Shown: positions 24,524 through 32,721 of the stretch, piece by piece | Numbering within the stretch: position 1 is the first letter of the stretch | Layout of the letters: every line of letters begins with the position of its first letter | Assembly: GCA_016191985.1 (NCBI GenBank) | Contig: JACPVB010000004.1 | Coordinates: 1 to 50,633 of the forward strand | Reading direction: 5' to 3' | From: Chloroflexota bacterium | Lineage (GTDB): Bacteria; Chloroflexota; Anaerolineae; Anaerolineales; Villigracilaceae | DNA length: 50,633 nt | Notes under the pieces: generated by a model | Database searches by the model: none | Told to the model about the DNA's origin: nothing | What the model saw: only the letters and a program-made list of their open reading frames with translations | Program-made: the position numbers and the translations under genes

Positions 24524-25690
24524 TTATTGCCACTTCAACAGAGTGATCGTGAATTTACTTCCCTTGCCCGGCTGGCTTTCCACATCCAGCGTGCCTTTAT
24601 GCTGTTGAATGACCTGGCGTGTAATGGAAAGACCGATGCCCAATCCGCTGTATAGTTCGTCGCCGCTTCTTTCAAGATGTACGAATCTGTCGAAAATACG
24701 CGGACGGATCATAGGATCGATGCCAATGCCGTGGTCTTCAACGGCAATACCCACCTTGTTATCTTTTTTGGAAATGCGTATTTCTACCATGCCTTCCGGC
24801 GCGCTGAATTTAATGGCATTGTCCACCAGCGCGGTGACCGCCCTTTCGAGCGACTGTGCATCGCCTTGCACTACTGGGATGCCCTGGTCTTCCCGCACTT
24901 TTAGGATCACGCGCCTTTCCTTTGCCCTGGCTTCATACTTTCTGATGACGTTATCCACCACTTCCACAATATCCACCGCCTGGAACTCGGGCAGCACCAG
25001 CTCGATTTCCTGGAGAAAGAGGATATCGTTGGTGAGGCTGATGATCTGGTCCACATTACGGGTGATGGTTTCGACGGAATTTTTTAATTGTTCACCATTA
25101 AGCATCCCTTTTTTGAGCGCGTGGAGATATCCGCTGGCGACCATCAAGGGCGTACGCAATTCATGGGCGATGTTGGAGAGAAATTCCTGCCGGGCGAGGT
25201 CCTGCTCGGCGAGTTGTTGATAAGCATCGGCGAGTTCGGATGCGCGCAGCCTTAGATCTTCGATGGCAAGCTGGTCGTTCTGTCTTAACCGGTTGCTGAT
25301 CTCCCGGACCATGGCCATTGCCACGCTGGGACTGCGCTTTAGTACACGGTCGAAGCCTTCCTTGTCCAGTTCGAGGAGGACCACATTGGTAAGGGATTTA
25401 ACCGTAGCGGCGCGCGGCGCATTGTGGATGAGCGCCATCTCACCGAAAAAATCCCCCGCGGTGAGCGTTTTCAGCAGGCGTTTATCGGCGTTGTTGATGA
25501 CCTTGGTGACTTCAAAATCGCCTTCGAGGATCATGTAAAAGGTGCGTTCCACAGCATCTTCCCTGCACACAACCACGTCCGCTGGATAGGTTTTGATGCG
25601 GCTGTTTATGATGATTTCCTGCACTTCATCCGGTTTGATGCCGGGAAATGCGCGTGGGATAATCTTTGCGGGGGTACGGATCGTTGTCAT
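24524..25690 (-). CDS. soluble sensor histidine kinase with N-terminal cyclic-nucleotide-binding domain
   Basis: A 388-residue kinase without membrane segments. Residues about 10-135 are a cNMP-binding domain with the phosphate-binding cassette GEMALIHNAPRAATVKS. A short helical linker leads to HisKA with the phospho-acceptor in NIAHELRTPLM near residue 175. The HATPase domain has the N box VDNAIKFSAPEG, G1 DHGIGIDP and G2 GLGIGLSI. A ligand such as cAMP may thus tune autophosphorylation, though cNMP domains often lose binding. It is a paralogue of the kinase at 27584-28813. Confidence 0.88.
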   Translation of the reverse strand: MTTIRTPAKIIPRAFPGIKPDEVQEIIINSRIKTYPADVVVCREDAVERTFYMILEGDFEVTKVINNADKRLLKTLTAGDFFGEMALIHNAPRAATVKSLTNVVLLELDKEGFDRVLKRSPSVAMAMVREISNRLRQNDQLAIEDLRLRASELADAYQQLAEQDLARQEFLSNIAHELRTPLMVASGYLHALKKGMLNGEQLKNSVETITRNVDQIISLTNDILFLQEIELVLPEFQAVDIVEVVDNVIRKYEARAKERRVILKVREDQGIPVVQGDAQSLERAVTALVDNAIKFSAPEGMVEIRISKKDNKVGIAVEDHGIGIDPMIRPRIFDRFVHLERSGDELYSGLGIGLSITRQVIQQHKGTLDVESQPGKGSKFTITLLKWQ

Positions 25691-25736
25691 AAAAGGGCTT
25701 GTCCTGCGGTCATTTTATCACGAGCCAAAAAATGAA

Positions 25737-25799
25737 CTTTCACCCATTTGGACTATTCCCCTTGATGCTCCTTCAAAAAGTATCGAGTTTGGGTGAAAG
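25737..25799. repeat. inverted repeat, possible operator
   Basis: Perfect 10-bp arms CTTTCACCCA and TGGGTGAAAG are separated by 43 nt. It lies in the divergent gap between the kinase at 24524 and the small gene at 25904, which suits an operator, but its binding protein is unknown. Confidence 0.45.
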
Positions 25800-25804
25800 A
25801 GCGC

Positions 25805-25833
25805 TTTAAGAAACGGCACAGGCTGGGTATAAT
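25805..25833 (+). promoter_or_regulatory. putative promoter for the 25904 gene
   Basis: A consensus TATAAT at 25828-25833 follows a weak -35 (TTTAAG, 17-bp spacer). It is preceded by GGG, as is the -10 of the XRE-cupin gene at 39469. The predicted leader is about 65 nt. Confidence 0.4.
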
Positions 25834-25903
25834 AACTGTACCCTTTTGTGTTGAACCTTGACCCACTGAATAATCATATTTGCATGTTGGAGCGGACCTG
25901 TCC

Positions 25904-26284
25904 ATGCCATATTCAATTCAATATGATGATGCAGACTTTGTTTTCGTTGTATTTGAAGGGGATTTGGATGCGGCGGTTGTGAAGGTGTTTGTTCGTGAGG
26001 TGGTGTCATTCGCAAAGGAACATAAATGCTTCCGCATCCTGGCAGATTACAGGAAGACCACACTGAAACTTTCCATTGGGTTTATTTATGAATTACCAAA
26101 CCTGATCGTTAGGGAGGCCGCGATAACTGGAGCATCTGTCGATCAGATGAAACGCGCATTGGTTGTACCTCAAAAATTTTATGAGGGGTTTCGTTTCTTC
26201 GAGACGGTTTCGCTTAACCGTTCACAAAAGATTCGGATATTTGAGGATATGGATGAAGCAAGGACGTGGCTGTTAACTCCGTAA
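25904..26284 (+). CDS. SpoIIAA-like / STAS-type small protein
   Basis: A 126-residue protein with alternating strands and helices (MPYSIQYDDADFVFVVFEGD, then FRILADYRKTTLKLSIGFIY). This resembles SpoIIAA-like STAS/SEC14-type proteins, which act as small regulatory or lipid-binding modules. It keeps no obvious phospho-acceptor serine motif. The start at 25904 was chosen because it begins the conserved fold and follows GGAG at a somewhat long spacing. It lies between two kinase/regulator genes and may belong to that signalling group. Confidence 0.6.
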   Translation: MPYSIQYDDADFVFVVFEGDLDAAVVKVFVREVVSFAKEHKCFRILADYRKTTLKLSIGFIYELPNLIVREAAITGASVDQMKRALVVPQKFYEGFRFFETVSLNRSQKIRIFEDMDEARTWLLTP

Positions 26285-26364
26285 GAAACCGCGGCAGCGA
26301 GGCTGTTCGGGCGATGGAATGGCAATTCTAAACAGAAACAACTGTCGGCGGGGAGAGGAGGCGG

Positions 26365-26598
26365 CTACTTCCTGCCACTCATCTGTTTTATGCTTTCTTC
26401 AATATCCGTTTGTGTGATCCTTAATTCGGACTTCCGTGCGTGGATGGATCTTAATGCCTGTTCGAACCATTCTTCGATCCATTGCGGCTTTTCGGGCCTT
26501 TCCGATTTGAGGTAGCGGATGAAGCCTATTACGTCTATCAACCTCATGTCCGGAAGGGTGGATATTTCCTCCATGATGATCTCTTCCAGTGAATTCAT
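26365..26598 (-). CDS. small helical hypothetical protein
   Basis: A 77-residue protein beginning MNSLEEIIMEEISTLPDM. It has helices with a central VIGFIRYLKSERPEKPQW segment reminiscent of short DUF2281-like proteins, which are often antitoxin-like, but no toxin partner is next to it. AGGAGG lies eight bases before the chosen ATG; the ATG two codons earlier is too close. It follows the response regulator by 22 bp, so both are probably co-transcribed. Confidence 0.55.
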   Translation of the reverse strand: MNSLEEIIMEEISTLPDMRLIDVIGFIRYLKSERPEKPQWIEEWFEQALRSIHARKSELRITQTDIEESIKQMSGRK

Positions 26599-26620
26599 GA
26601 GCATGTCCTCCTGTGGTGAC

Positions 26621-27262
26621 TCAAGTTCCAGCCTCTTTCCCGTTATCCTTATAGCTTAAATGGGTGTTGACTTGTTCCAGCAGAAGCAGGATTTCATGCC
26701 GTTCGCTGGTGAGGTGCTGGAGTGATACGGCGAGGTTTTCCCTTTCCGATTCGTTTAGCGTAGGCAGGAGACCCTCGGCGCGAGCGATGCGTCCGTTCTT
26801 TTCAGCCAGTTTGATCTCAAGGCGTTTGCGATAGCCTTCGTAGAATTCCTTTTCGCTGAGCGGTTCCACCATTTCGGGCACGGGCTTGTTGAGCAATTCT
26901 TCGATGAGGGGCAGGAATTCCTCGAGAACGACCGGTTTTTCCATGAAGCGGGTGGCGCCGATGGTGAGGGCGAAGGCTTTATCTTCAGGGGCAACGTAGG
27001 TGGCGGAGAGAAAGATGACGGGGATGTTGCGTGTTTCCGGTTCGATGCGCAGGCGGTGGACGAGACTGAAGCCGTCCATCCTTGGCATGAGGATGTCGGT
27101 GATGATGAGGGCTGGCTGTTCCTTTTGAATGAGCGCCAGCGCCTCCTGCCCGTCTCGTGCAGTGGCCACGCGGTAGCCTTTGAATTTGAGGGTGGTATCC
27201 AACAAGTTGAGGATGTCGGGAACGTCTTCCACGACCAGCAGAGAGCCTTTGTTTGTGTTCAT
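26621..27262 (-). CDS. response regulator with coiled C-terminal segment
   Basis: A 213-residue protein. Residues about 5-125 are a receiver: LVVEDVPD, phospho-acceptor in LIITDILMPRMDGF, Thr/Ser switch in IFLSATYV and Lys in FMEKPVV. The C-terminal 85 residues are charged and helical (YRKRLEIKLAEKNGRIARAE), with no DNA-binding or enzymatic domain. It starts at 27262, well inside a longer open frame whose upstream part has no protein-like character. It lies between two cNMP-domain kinases and is the natural candidate for their phospho-target. Confidence 0.8.
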   Translation of the reverse strand: MNTNKGSLLVVEDVPDILNLLDTTLKFKGYRVATARDGQEALALIQKEQPALIITDILMPRMDGFSLVHRLRIEPETRNIPVIFLSATYVAPEDKAFALTIGATRFMEKPVVLEEFLPLIEELLNKPVPEMVEPLSEKEFYEGYRKRLEIKLAEKNGRIARAEGLLPTLNESERENLAVSLQHLTSERHEILLLLEQVNTHLSYKDNGKEAGT

Positions 27263-27583
27263 GTGTTTATTGTAGCCCTTAATTCCTATCTTTTGAATTG
27301 TTAAAAGATTGCTATTTGCAATGGATGTTATACGTTGTAAGCATTCTCTTTCTGACGATAAATCCTTTCCCGCTCTGTGGCGGATGAATTTATGGATGTG
27401 GCAAGGCTGAAAGCAATAATACCAAACTATTTTACTCCGCCATGCTTTCATAACATGTTCTCCCCAACTCCCGAAATATGGAAATGTAAGGGACAATCAG
27501 GCCAGAGGAGGCAATGTAGGCCGCTGTCAAATTATTATCCAAAAGCAATATTTCCAGACCACCCTCAGGGTTATACTGCCACT
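27263..27583. other. divergent intergenic region
   Basis: About 320 bases between the leftward response regulator and the rightward kinase. The open frame extending the kinase upstream is not protein-like. It must hold both promoters, but I found no convincing box or repeat. Confidence 0.4.
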
Positions 27584-28813
27584 ATGATGAAAGAGACAAA
27601 ATCCATCGATGTGCTCTCCTTGTTGCGCCTGACATTTAATAACCTGGCGGATGATGAACTGCGAGAGGTGGCGGCTCTGACTCACCTATGCACGTATCCC
27701 ACCGACCACATTTTGTGTCATGAAGGTGAGTATGAAGAGACCTTCTATATTATTGCCGAAGGCAGTGCCGTCATTAGCAAGAATATCAGCGAGCTGGAAG
27801 GGGAGCGGATTCTGCGCGTGGCGGGCATAGGGGACCTGGTCGGCGAGATGGGGTTGATCCAAAACGCGCCGCGCGCCGCAACCGTGCGCACCACCTCGGA
27901 TTGCACTGTGCTCGAGATGGACAAAAAAGATTTCGATACCATGCTCAGCCGCAGTCCAAAGATGGCGCTCTCCATCATTCGGACGACGCTCGACCGTATG
28001 CGCGAAAACGATCAAATGTTGATCCATTATTTGCAAAACACCAACAAGATATTACGCCAGTTGGACCGCAATAAACTGGAGTTCATTCAAGTAGCTGCCC
28101 ACGAACTTCGCACCCCGTTGACCGTGCTCATGGGATATGCCAACCTATTGCGGGCATCTCCCGAAATACGGGCAAACCCCTCATTGGGTGATGTAATCGA
28201 CGGCGTTCTTAAAGGGACTGACCGTATGCATGGCGTAGTGAATACCATGCTGGATGTAACCCGCATCGATAACGAGACCTTGGAACTGCGCCCTGCGCCC
28301 GTGCCGTTGAGGAGGCTGGTACGGGATGCGGTGGAGGATTTTGCCAATGCCGCCAAAGAACGCCGCCTCGAGCTGACCTTTCGGCCTGATGGCGACATCC
28401 CAAACATTAATGGCGACCCAAGCCTGATCCAAAAGGCGCTGCATCACATGATCGTCAATGCCATCAAATACACGCCGGATGGCGGCAGGGTGACTCTAAG
28501 CACCCGCCCGGTGACAATGGAAAGGAATGTGCCCGGTGTCGAAATCCGTGTAACAGACACAGGCATTGGGCTGGACGCAGAGCACCATGAACTGGTGTTT
28601 GAAAAATTCTATCAGGTGGGCAATGTGGCTATTCACTCATCGGGGAAGACCAGCTATAAGGGTGGCGGACCTGGCTTGGGGCTGGCAATTGTCCGCGGAG
28701 TGGCGCGGGCGCACGGCGGCAAAGCCTGGGCGGAAAGTTCAGGGCACGATGAGGTCAATTTCCCCGGCTGCACCTTTTATCTCCAACTTCCCATTGACCC
28801 GCCCACGCGGTAG
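27584..28813 (+). CDS. soluble sensor histidine kinase with N-terminal cyclic-nucleotide-binding domain, paralogue
   Basis: A 409-residue kinase with the same architecture as 24524-25690. The cNMP cassette is GEMGLIQNAPRAATVRT near residue 87. A helix leads to HisKA with VAAHELRTPLTVLMGYANLL near residue 171, then the HATPase N box MIVNAIKYTPDGG, G1 TDTGIGLDAEH and G2 GPGLGLAIV. There are no membrane helices. The start at 27584 (or the next ATG, 27587) is a guess, as only a weak AGGG is upstream. It is divergent from the response regulator. Confidence 0.85.
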   Translation: MMKETKSIDVLSLLRLTFNNLADDELREVAALTHLCTYPTDHILCHEGEYEETFYIIAEGSAVISKNISELEGERILRVAGIGDLVGEMGLIQNAPRAATVRTTSDCTVLEMDKKDFDTMLSRSPKMALSIIRTTLDRMRENDQMLIHYLQNTNKILRQLDRNKLEFIQVAAHELRTPLTVLMGYANLLRASPEIRANPSLGDVIDGVLKGTDRMHGVVNTMLDVTRIDNETLELRPAPVPLRRLVRDAVEDFANAAKERRLELTFRPDGDIPNINGDPSLIQKALHHMIVNAIKYTPDGGRVTLSTRPVTMERNVPGVEIRVTDTGIGLDAEHHELVFEKFYQVGNVAIHSSGKTSYKGGGPGLGLAIVRGVARAHGGKAWAESSGHDEVNFPGCTFYLQLPIDPPTR

Positions 28814-28942
28814 TTGTGGGTCACGTTAACAAACTCGAGTCCGCCATCCCCGGTGCAGGAAGTGAATTACTGCCACTTGTTTGCATTCGCCCTCTAATTA
28901 TGCAATGATAGATATACTTCGGCCAACTCAAAGGAGAGTGTA

Positions 28943-29476
28943 ATGACCAACTTTCCCCTTCCACTCAATCAAGATGAATCCATCCTCAAAACAGACTCGA
29001 GTGCTGCGCACGTGCGCAATGCCGCGCTTGGGATGGGGTACAACGTGATCTACGGTATGTTGTGGCTTACGGACCAGCGCCTTGTCTTTCGGTCTGCCAT
29101 TCTGGGAAATACACTGTCATACCCACTGAGCCGGGTTGCAAAGGCTGAACGGGTGGAGGTCAGCCTTTCGCGCAGGCAGACGCAATTCTCCTCTCAATTT
29201 TATGATGCCGCGCTTCGTGTGGAATTTGATAACGTTGGCAGGGAGTATTTCCTTACCAACGAAATCGCAGATTGGGCCGCCGCCATATCGAACGCCAAAG
29301 CCACTGCCCCCAATTTGCCGTTTACTCAAATGCCGCCGACAACTTCCGCAGTGGAGCAGGGCGCACGCGGACTCTGGGTGATCCTCGGCATCATGGCTGG
29401 CATTGTCCTGCTCTTTTGTTGTTCCGTGGTTGCCTGTTTTGGATTGTCATTCCTGGTTTCGCTCTCAGGGCAGTGA
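28943..29476 (+). CDS. PH/GRAM-like domain protein with C-terminal membrane anchor
   Basis: A 177-residue protein. Residues about 5-110 look like a bacterial PH or GRAM domain: LNQDESILKTDSSA, then LWLTDQRLVFRSAILGNTLS and ALRVEFDNVGREYFLTN. A linker leads to one transmembrane helix at about 146-170 (GLWVILGIMAGIVLLFCCSV), so the soluble domain is probably held at the inner face of the membrane. The start has AAAGGAG. A terminator follows. Lipid binding is inferred from the fold only. Confidence 0.65.
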   Translation: MTNFPLPLNQDESILKTDSSAAHVRNAALGMGYNVIYGMLWLTDQRLVFRSAILGNTLSYPLSRVAKAERVEVSLSRRQTQFSSQFYDAALRVEFDNVGREYFLTNEIADWAAAISNAKATAPNLPFTQMPPTTSAVEQGARGLWVILGIMAGIVLLFCCSVVACFGLSFLVSLSGQ

Positions 29477-29496
29477 TAGTTTTTTTACCCCCACCA

Positions 29497-29526
29497 GCCT
29501 CCCCCAAGTGAGGGAGGCTTTTTTGT
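29497..29526 (+). terminator. rho-independent terminator
   Basis: Stem GCCTCCC with GGGAGGC, followed by a run of seven T. It closes the PH/GRAM gene 20 bases after its stop. Confidence 0.85.
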
Positions 29527-29594
29527 ACTATTTATTGTAGGCAGGGACAAGTCCCATCGAATTTTAAGGAAGGAGTAATTTCACAACGAAAATG

Positions 29595-30158
29595 TCAATA
29601 AACGCGAATAACCTGGCCGGCATAGATCAGGTTGATATTGTAAATCTGTGGGTTGAGTAATTGCAGGCTGTAAACGCTGGTGCCGTAATAACCGGCGATC
29701 TTCTTCAAAGTATCTCCCCGCTGCACTGTGTAATAGACCGGCACGGCAGGGATGTAAATCACCTGCCCGGCATAGATTCGGCTGGGATCCCAAATGGTGG
29801 GGTTGGCGGCCAGCAGGTCATTGACCGAGACGCCATAATATCCCGCAATTTTTGCAAGGGTATCACCCCACTGCACAACATAGGTCCCGCTTGAGACGGG
29901 CGGATAGTAGACCGTTGAACTGCCCGTTGGAATATACAGCACTTGACCGGCGTAGACCCACCACCCAAGGCCGGGGTTGGCGGCTTGAATGGCGTAAACC
30001 GTAGTTCCGCACAGAGCCGCGATGCCGCTCAATGTGTCACCCCATTGCACGGTGATGTAGGAAGAGCAATACCAGGCGGAGGCGCTGCCGGCAGACCCGA
30101 GGGCGCTGACCAGTACGGCGGCGAGAACGATGACTTGAAAAATCCTTTTGTAAGACAT
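29595..30158 (-). CDS. secreted protein with three LysM repeats
   Basis: A 187-residue exported protein. The signal peptide covers about residues 1-28 (VIVLAAVLVSALGSAGSASA). Three LysM domains follow: TVQWGDTLSGIAALCGTTVY near residue 37, VVQWGDTLAKIAGYYGVSV near 94 and TVQRGDTLKKIAGYYGTSV near 143, each closing with YAGQV and a Y-I-P or R-V-Y strand. LysM binds N-acetylglucosamine-containing glycans such as peptidoglycan. No catalytic domain is attached, so it is probably a wall- or glycan-binding protein. A GGAG Shine-Dalgarno precedes the start. Confidence 0.9.
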   Translation of the reverse strand: MSYKRIFQVIVLAAVLVSALGSAGSASAWYCSSYITVQWGDTLSGIAALCGTTVYAIQAANPGLGWWVYAGQVLYIPTGSSTVYYPPVSSGTYVVQWGDTLAKIAGYYGVSVNDLLAANPTIWDPSRIYAGQVIYIPAVPVYYTVQRGDTLKKIAGYYGTSVYSLQLLNPQIYNINLIYAGQVIRVY

Positions 30159-30193
30159 GGCGTTTCTCCTTTTCTATGGGTAATGCGGTTTAA

Positions 30194-30231
30194 GAAAAAA
30201 CCCTGCATCTAATACTAAGATACAAGGTTTT
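30194..30231 (-). terminator. rho-independent terminator
   Basis: Read leftward, AAAACCTTG pairs with CAGGGTTTT around an 18-nt loop and runs into TTTTTTC. It ends the unit containing the 171-residue and TPR genes and separates it from the LysM gene. Confidence 0.65.
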
Positions 30232-30387
30232 GCGATGGATTTCAATTGCAGGTTTGTTGAAACAGCACTTGGCCTTCCCGCCAATCTACTCCTCACTATG
30301 TTTCCGGCGAACATCCCCAAAATGAGGATACGTTTGGCAGTGCATCCTGGGCTGGCGGCAGTTTTTTGAACATGGACCACTGTCGAT

Positions 30388-30903
30388 TTAGCAACCAAGC
30401 CTGCAAACCCATCTCGATCTGCCAGTAAGATTGTTAGTGACGAGCCTGTACCTTTTGATTCTTGAGCCACCACACCCACAGGTAACCCCGCTCGCTCTAA
30501 TGGGATTGCTTTTAACCTCGGTGAATACCCCGACATTCAATTCTGTGGAAGTCGCGGCTCCCAATTCGGTCTTTACATACTCATATAGCTCGTCTAGCAG
30601 GGAAATTGGGATGGGGGCGTTCTTCGTATATTCTGTCAGCTCTTCCTCGCTAACCTCCTCCCCCACCATACACTTCAACGCATTGTCAACCAGCTCCAGG
30701 TAGCCAAATTCAACCAAATATGGGAGCTCGCCTGGCTCATTACTGGAATCCTTTTCATCATAGGCCACACGTAAACCTACCAGAAGATGGTCCTTATCGA
30801 ACGATTCTAAATGGCTCTTGAGCTTGTCTTCAACAAATTTGAATACATCATAGTGCTTTTCGAGCGGGACTGGCCCTGTGTAGAATGCCTGTTTTGATCT
30901 CAT
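30388..30903 (-). CDS. hypothetical protein with cysteine-rich tail
   Basis: A 171-residue soluble protein I do not recognise. The start at 30903 (MRSKQAFYTGPVPLEKHYDV) has AAAGGAG upstream. The body is acidic and helical. The last 35 residues change character, becoming basic and holding CGCGG and a final CRLGC, four cysteines in all, which could form a metal site or could reflect a frameshifted end. It follows the TPR membrane protein by 59 bp in the same direction. No function is assigned. Confidence 0.6.
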   Translation of the reverse strand: MRSKQAFYTGPVPLEKHYDVFKFVEDKLKSHLESFDKDHLLVGLRVAYDEKDSSNEPGELPYLVEFGYLELVDNALKCMVGEEVSEEELTEYTKNAPIPISLLDELYEYVKTELGAATSTELNVGVFTEVKSNPIRASGVTCGCGGSRIKRYRLVTNNLTGRSRWVCRLGC

Positions 30904-30962
30904 GTTTTCTCCTTTGGCTTGATGGATCATCGCGCTTCTTGGGCATGTAGAATGCGAACCTG

Positions 30963-32519
30963 TCACGGAAGTTCGGCGACTTGCAATGCTTGGATTATCT
31001 CATCTGTGGTGGGTTTGATTTCGGGGAACACCTCCGCGCTATCCTGAAGGTCAACGATCACCTCGTCGAGAATATCCTCGTCCAGGTAGGGGATAATGAG
31101 GGCGTAGGTTTTCTTTGCGGCTTCATATTCACCCGCATATAACTGTACCAGCCCGAGGTAGTGATAGTTTTCGTAGCCTTCAGGGTCGATCTCAATGGCC
31201 TTTTCCAGGTCATCGATCGCATTCTGAAATTCCCCACGATTCATCCACTCGATACCGCGAAAGAAATATCCTTCTTCCGGGGCGAACTCAACGGCGGCGT
31301 CCAGGTCGCGCATGACCGCATCGGGGTCGCTTTGCAGGCTTGCACGGTTCACATAGGCGCTACCCTTATAGGGAGTATTGTTCTCGATCAAATAATTAAA
31401 GTCGGTTATAGCCTCATCGTTCCTGCCCAATATCATCTGCAGGAACCCGCGATTTAACCATGCCTCGTACAGGTTCGGGTTTTTGTCGATTGCCTTTGAG
31501 TACGATTCAATTGATTTCTCTTCATCGGGAACTGTTGAAAAATGAGGGTCGTAAAAAAGCCCAAGCAGGTAATACCCTTCGGCTATATCCAGCGGATTAA
31601 GCTCCTCCCGGACCGCCTCATCAAGCGCATCTGCCAGCCGTGCCTGGGCTTCGGCTACCTGCCCGTTCAACAGCAGGAGTTCGGTCAGTGCAAACTGTGA
31701 AACAAAGGAAATATGCTCAGGTTCCTTCAATTGAAACTCAACCGAGGTCGCTTCAGAAATGCCAAGCTCTGAAAGATTGCGGTGTGGATCTCCGAGGGCG
31801 GGCGCTTCGAGATGGATTTTATAGATGACTGCATCGCTTCGACCCCAGATCACAATATCCGCGTCGTGAGTTTCAGCTATCTCCGTAGCGATGGTGACTA
31901 CTTTAACCGGCTCGAAGAGACGGCAGACTGTGTAGAAATCACCCGCCTCATAATTGACCAATGAATCGTATATGCTGTCGGAGATCAACAATTGCGGCTC
32001 GGCGGTTGGCTCCTGTAAATCGGCTATGACGATCCGTAATTCATCTTTACTTCGGGAGTCGTTGCACGTAAGGGACGGGTTCGTTGATAATTCGCGGATG
32101 ACACCTGTAATATTGACCCCAGTCCAGCCAAGCGTGAACAGCGTCAGGGATAAAATGACACCCGCATCGATCCGCCGCAGTATCAAGGGCTGGGTATAGT
32201 TCTCGCTGCTGGTCGTTCGGATCGGATCCAGGAGACGTTCGAGCAGGGAACGGGTGGGGGGCGTTTTCGCGCCTCTCCCTTTTTGGGCTGCCCCGCCTTG
32301 CGATTCTTTCTTTTTACTTCTAAGTTTTGCCCAGCGCCAGTTAATTACCAGGATCGAAGTGGCAAGGATCGTCAGCAGAGAGGTGGTCTTTTGGTATGGA
32401 ATATCCCCGATGCCAATGATGGCCACGAGGTAAGCCGTCACCGCCCCAACCGAGGAGGCGATATCGGTGACAGATTTTATGATCGTCGGGATGGAACCGG
32501 GGGTGCGCTCTTCTCTCAT
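30963..32519 (-). CDS. TPR-repeat membrane protein
   Basis: A 518-residue protein. Two hydrophobic helices are seen at about residues 20-45 and 47-62, and a third at about 115-137 (VILSLTLFTLGWTGVNITGV). The middle domain, about 150-250, has strands with DADIVIWGRSD. From about 285 onward there are at least four tetratricopeptide repeats, for example SYSKAIDKNPNLYEAWLNRG and AIDDLEKAIEIDPEGYENYH. The TPR part is probably a protein-binding platform at the membrane. The start at 32519 (MREERTPGS) is chosen over one 51 bp upstream. Confidence 0.75.
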   Translation of the reverse strand: MREERTPGSIPTIIKSVTDIASSVGAVTAYLVAIIGIGDIPYQKTTSLLTILATSILVINWRWAKLRSKKKESQGGAAQKGRGAKTPPTRSLLERLLDPIRTTSSENYTQPLILRRIDAGVILSLTLFTLGWTGVNITGVIRELSTNPSLTCNDSRSKDELRIVIADLQEPTAEPQLLISDSIYDSLVNYEAGDFYTVCRLFEPVKVVTIATEIAETHDADIVIWGRSDAVIYKIHLEAPALGDPHRNLSELGISEATSVEFQLKEPEHISFVSQFALTELLLLNGQVAEAQARLADALDEAVREELNPLDIAEGYYLLGLFYDPHFSTVPDEEKSIESYSKAIDKNPNLYEAWLNRGFLQMILGRNDEAITDFNYLIENNTPYKGSAYVNRASLQSDPDAVMRDLDAAVEFAPEEGYFFRGIEWMNRGEFQNAIDDLEKAIEIDPEGYENYHYLGLVQLYAGEYEAAKKTYALIIPYLDEDILDEVIVDLQDSAEVFPEIKPTTDEIIQALQVAELP

Positions 32520-32648
32520 TGTGGTTCCCAACAATAATTTGGATAAAAGCAGGTTACAGTCACTATACAACGCGCGCCATCAAATTTCAAGTGGCTGCAT
32601 GGGCAATTTTCAAGGCTTTCTCAAACCTGCGCTCCTCCTGCTCGTCAA

Positions 32649-32682
32649 TAAAAAAAGCTCCCGAAGCCAAAGCCTCAGGAGC
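32649..32682 (-). terminator. rho-independent terminator after the YeeE/YedE operon
   Basis: Read leftward, GCTCCTGAGGC pairs with GCTTCGGGAGC and is followed by TTTTTTTATT. It closes the sulfur/redox operon 40 bases after the YedE-rhodanese stop. Confidence 0.8.
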
Positions 32683-32721
32683 CTTTCCAATTACCACTTA
32701 CTGCTCACTATTCACTGAATT

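Noticed and set aside
27377..27583. 69-codon upstream extension of the second cNMP kinase
   Set aside because: Not protein-like and rich in Pro/Cys/Gln without pattern; the conserved domain starts after 27584.
30174..30536. Leftward frame of 120 codons overlapping the end of the cysteine-tailed protein
   Set aside because: It passes straight through the terminator hairpin and has no start signal; kept only as a hint that the neighbour's tail might be frameshifted.
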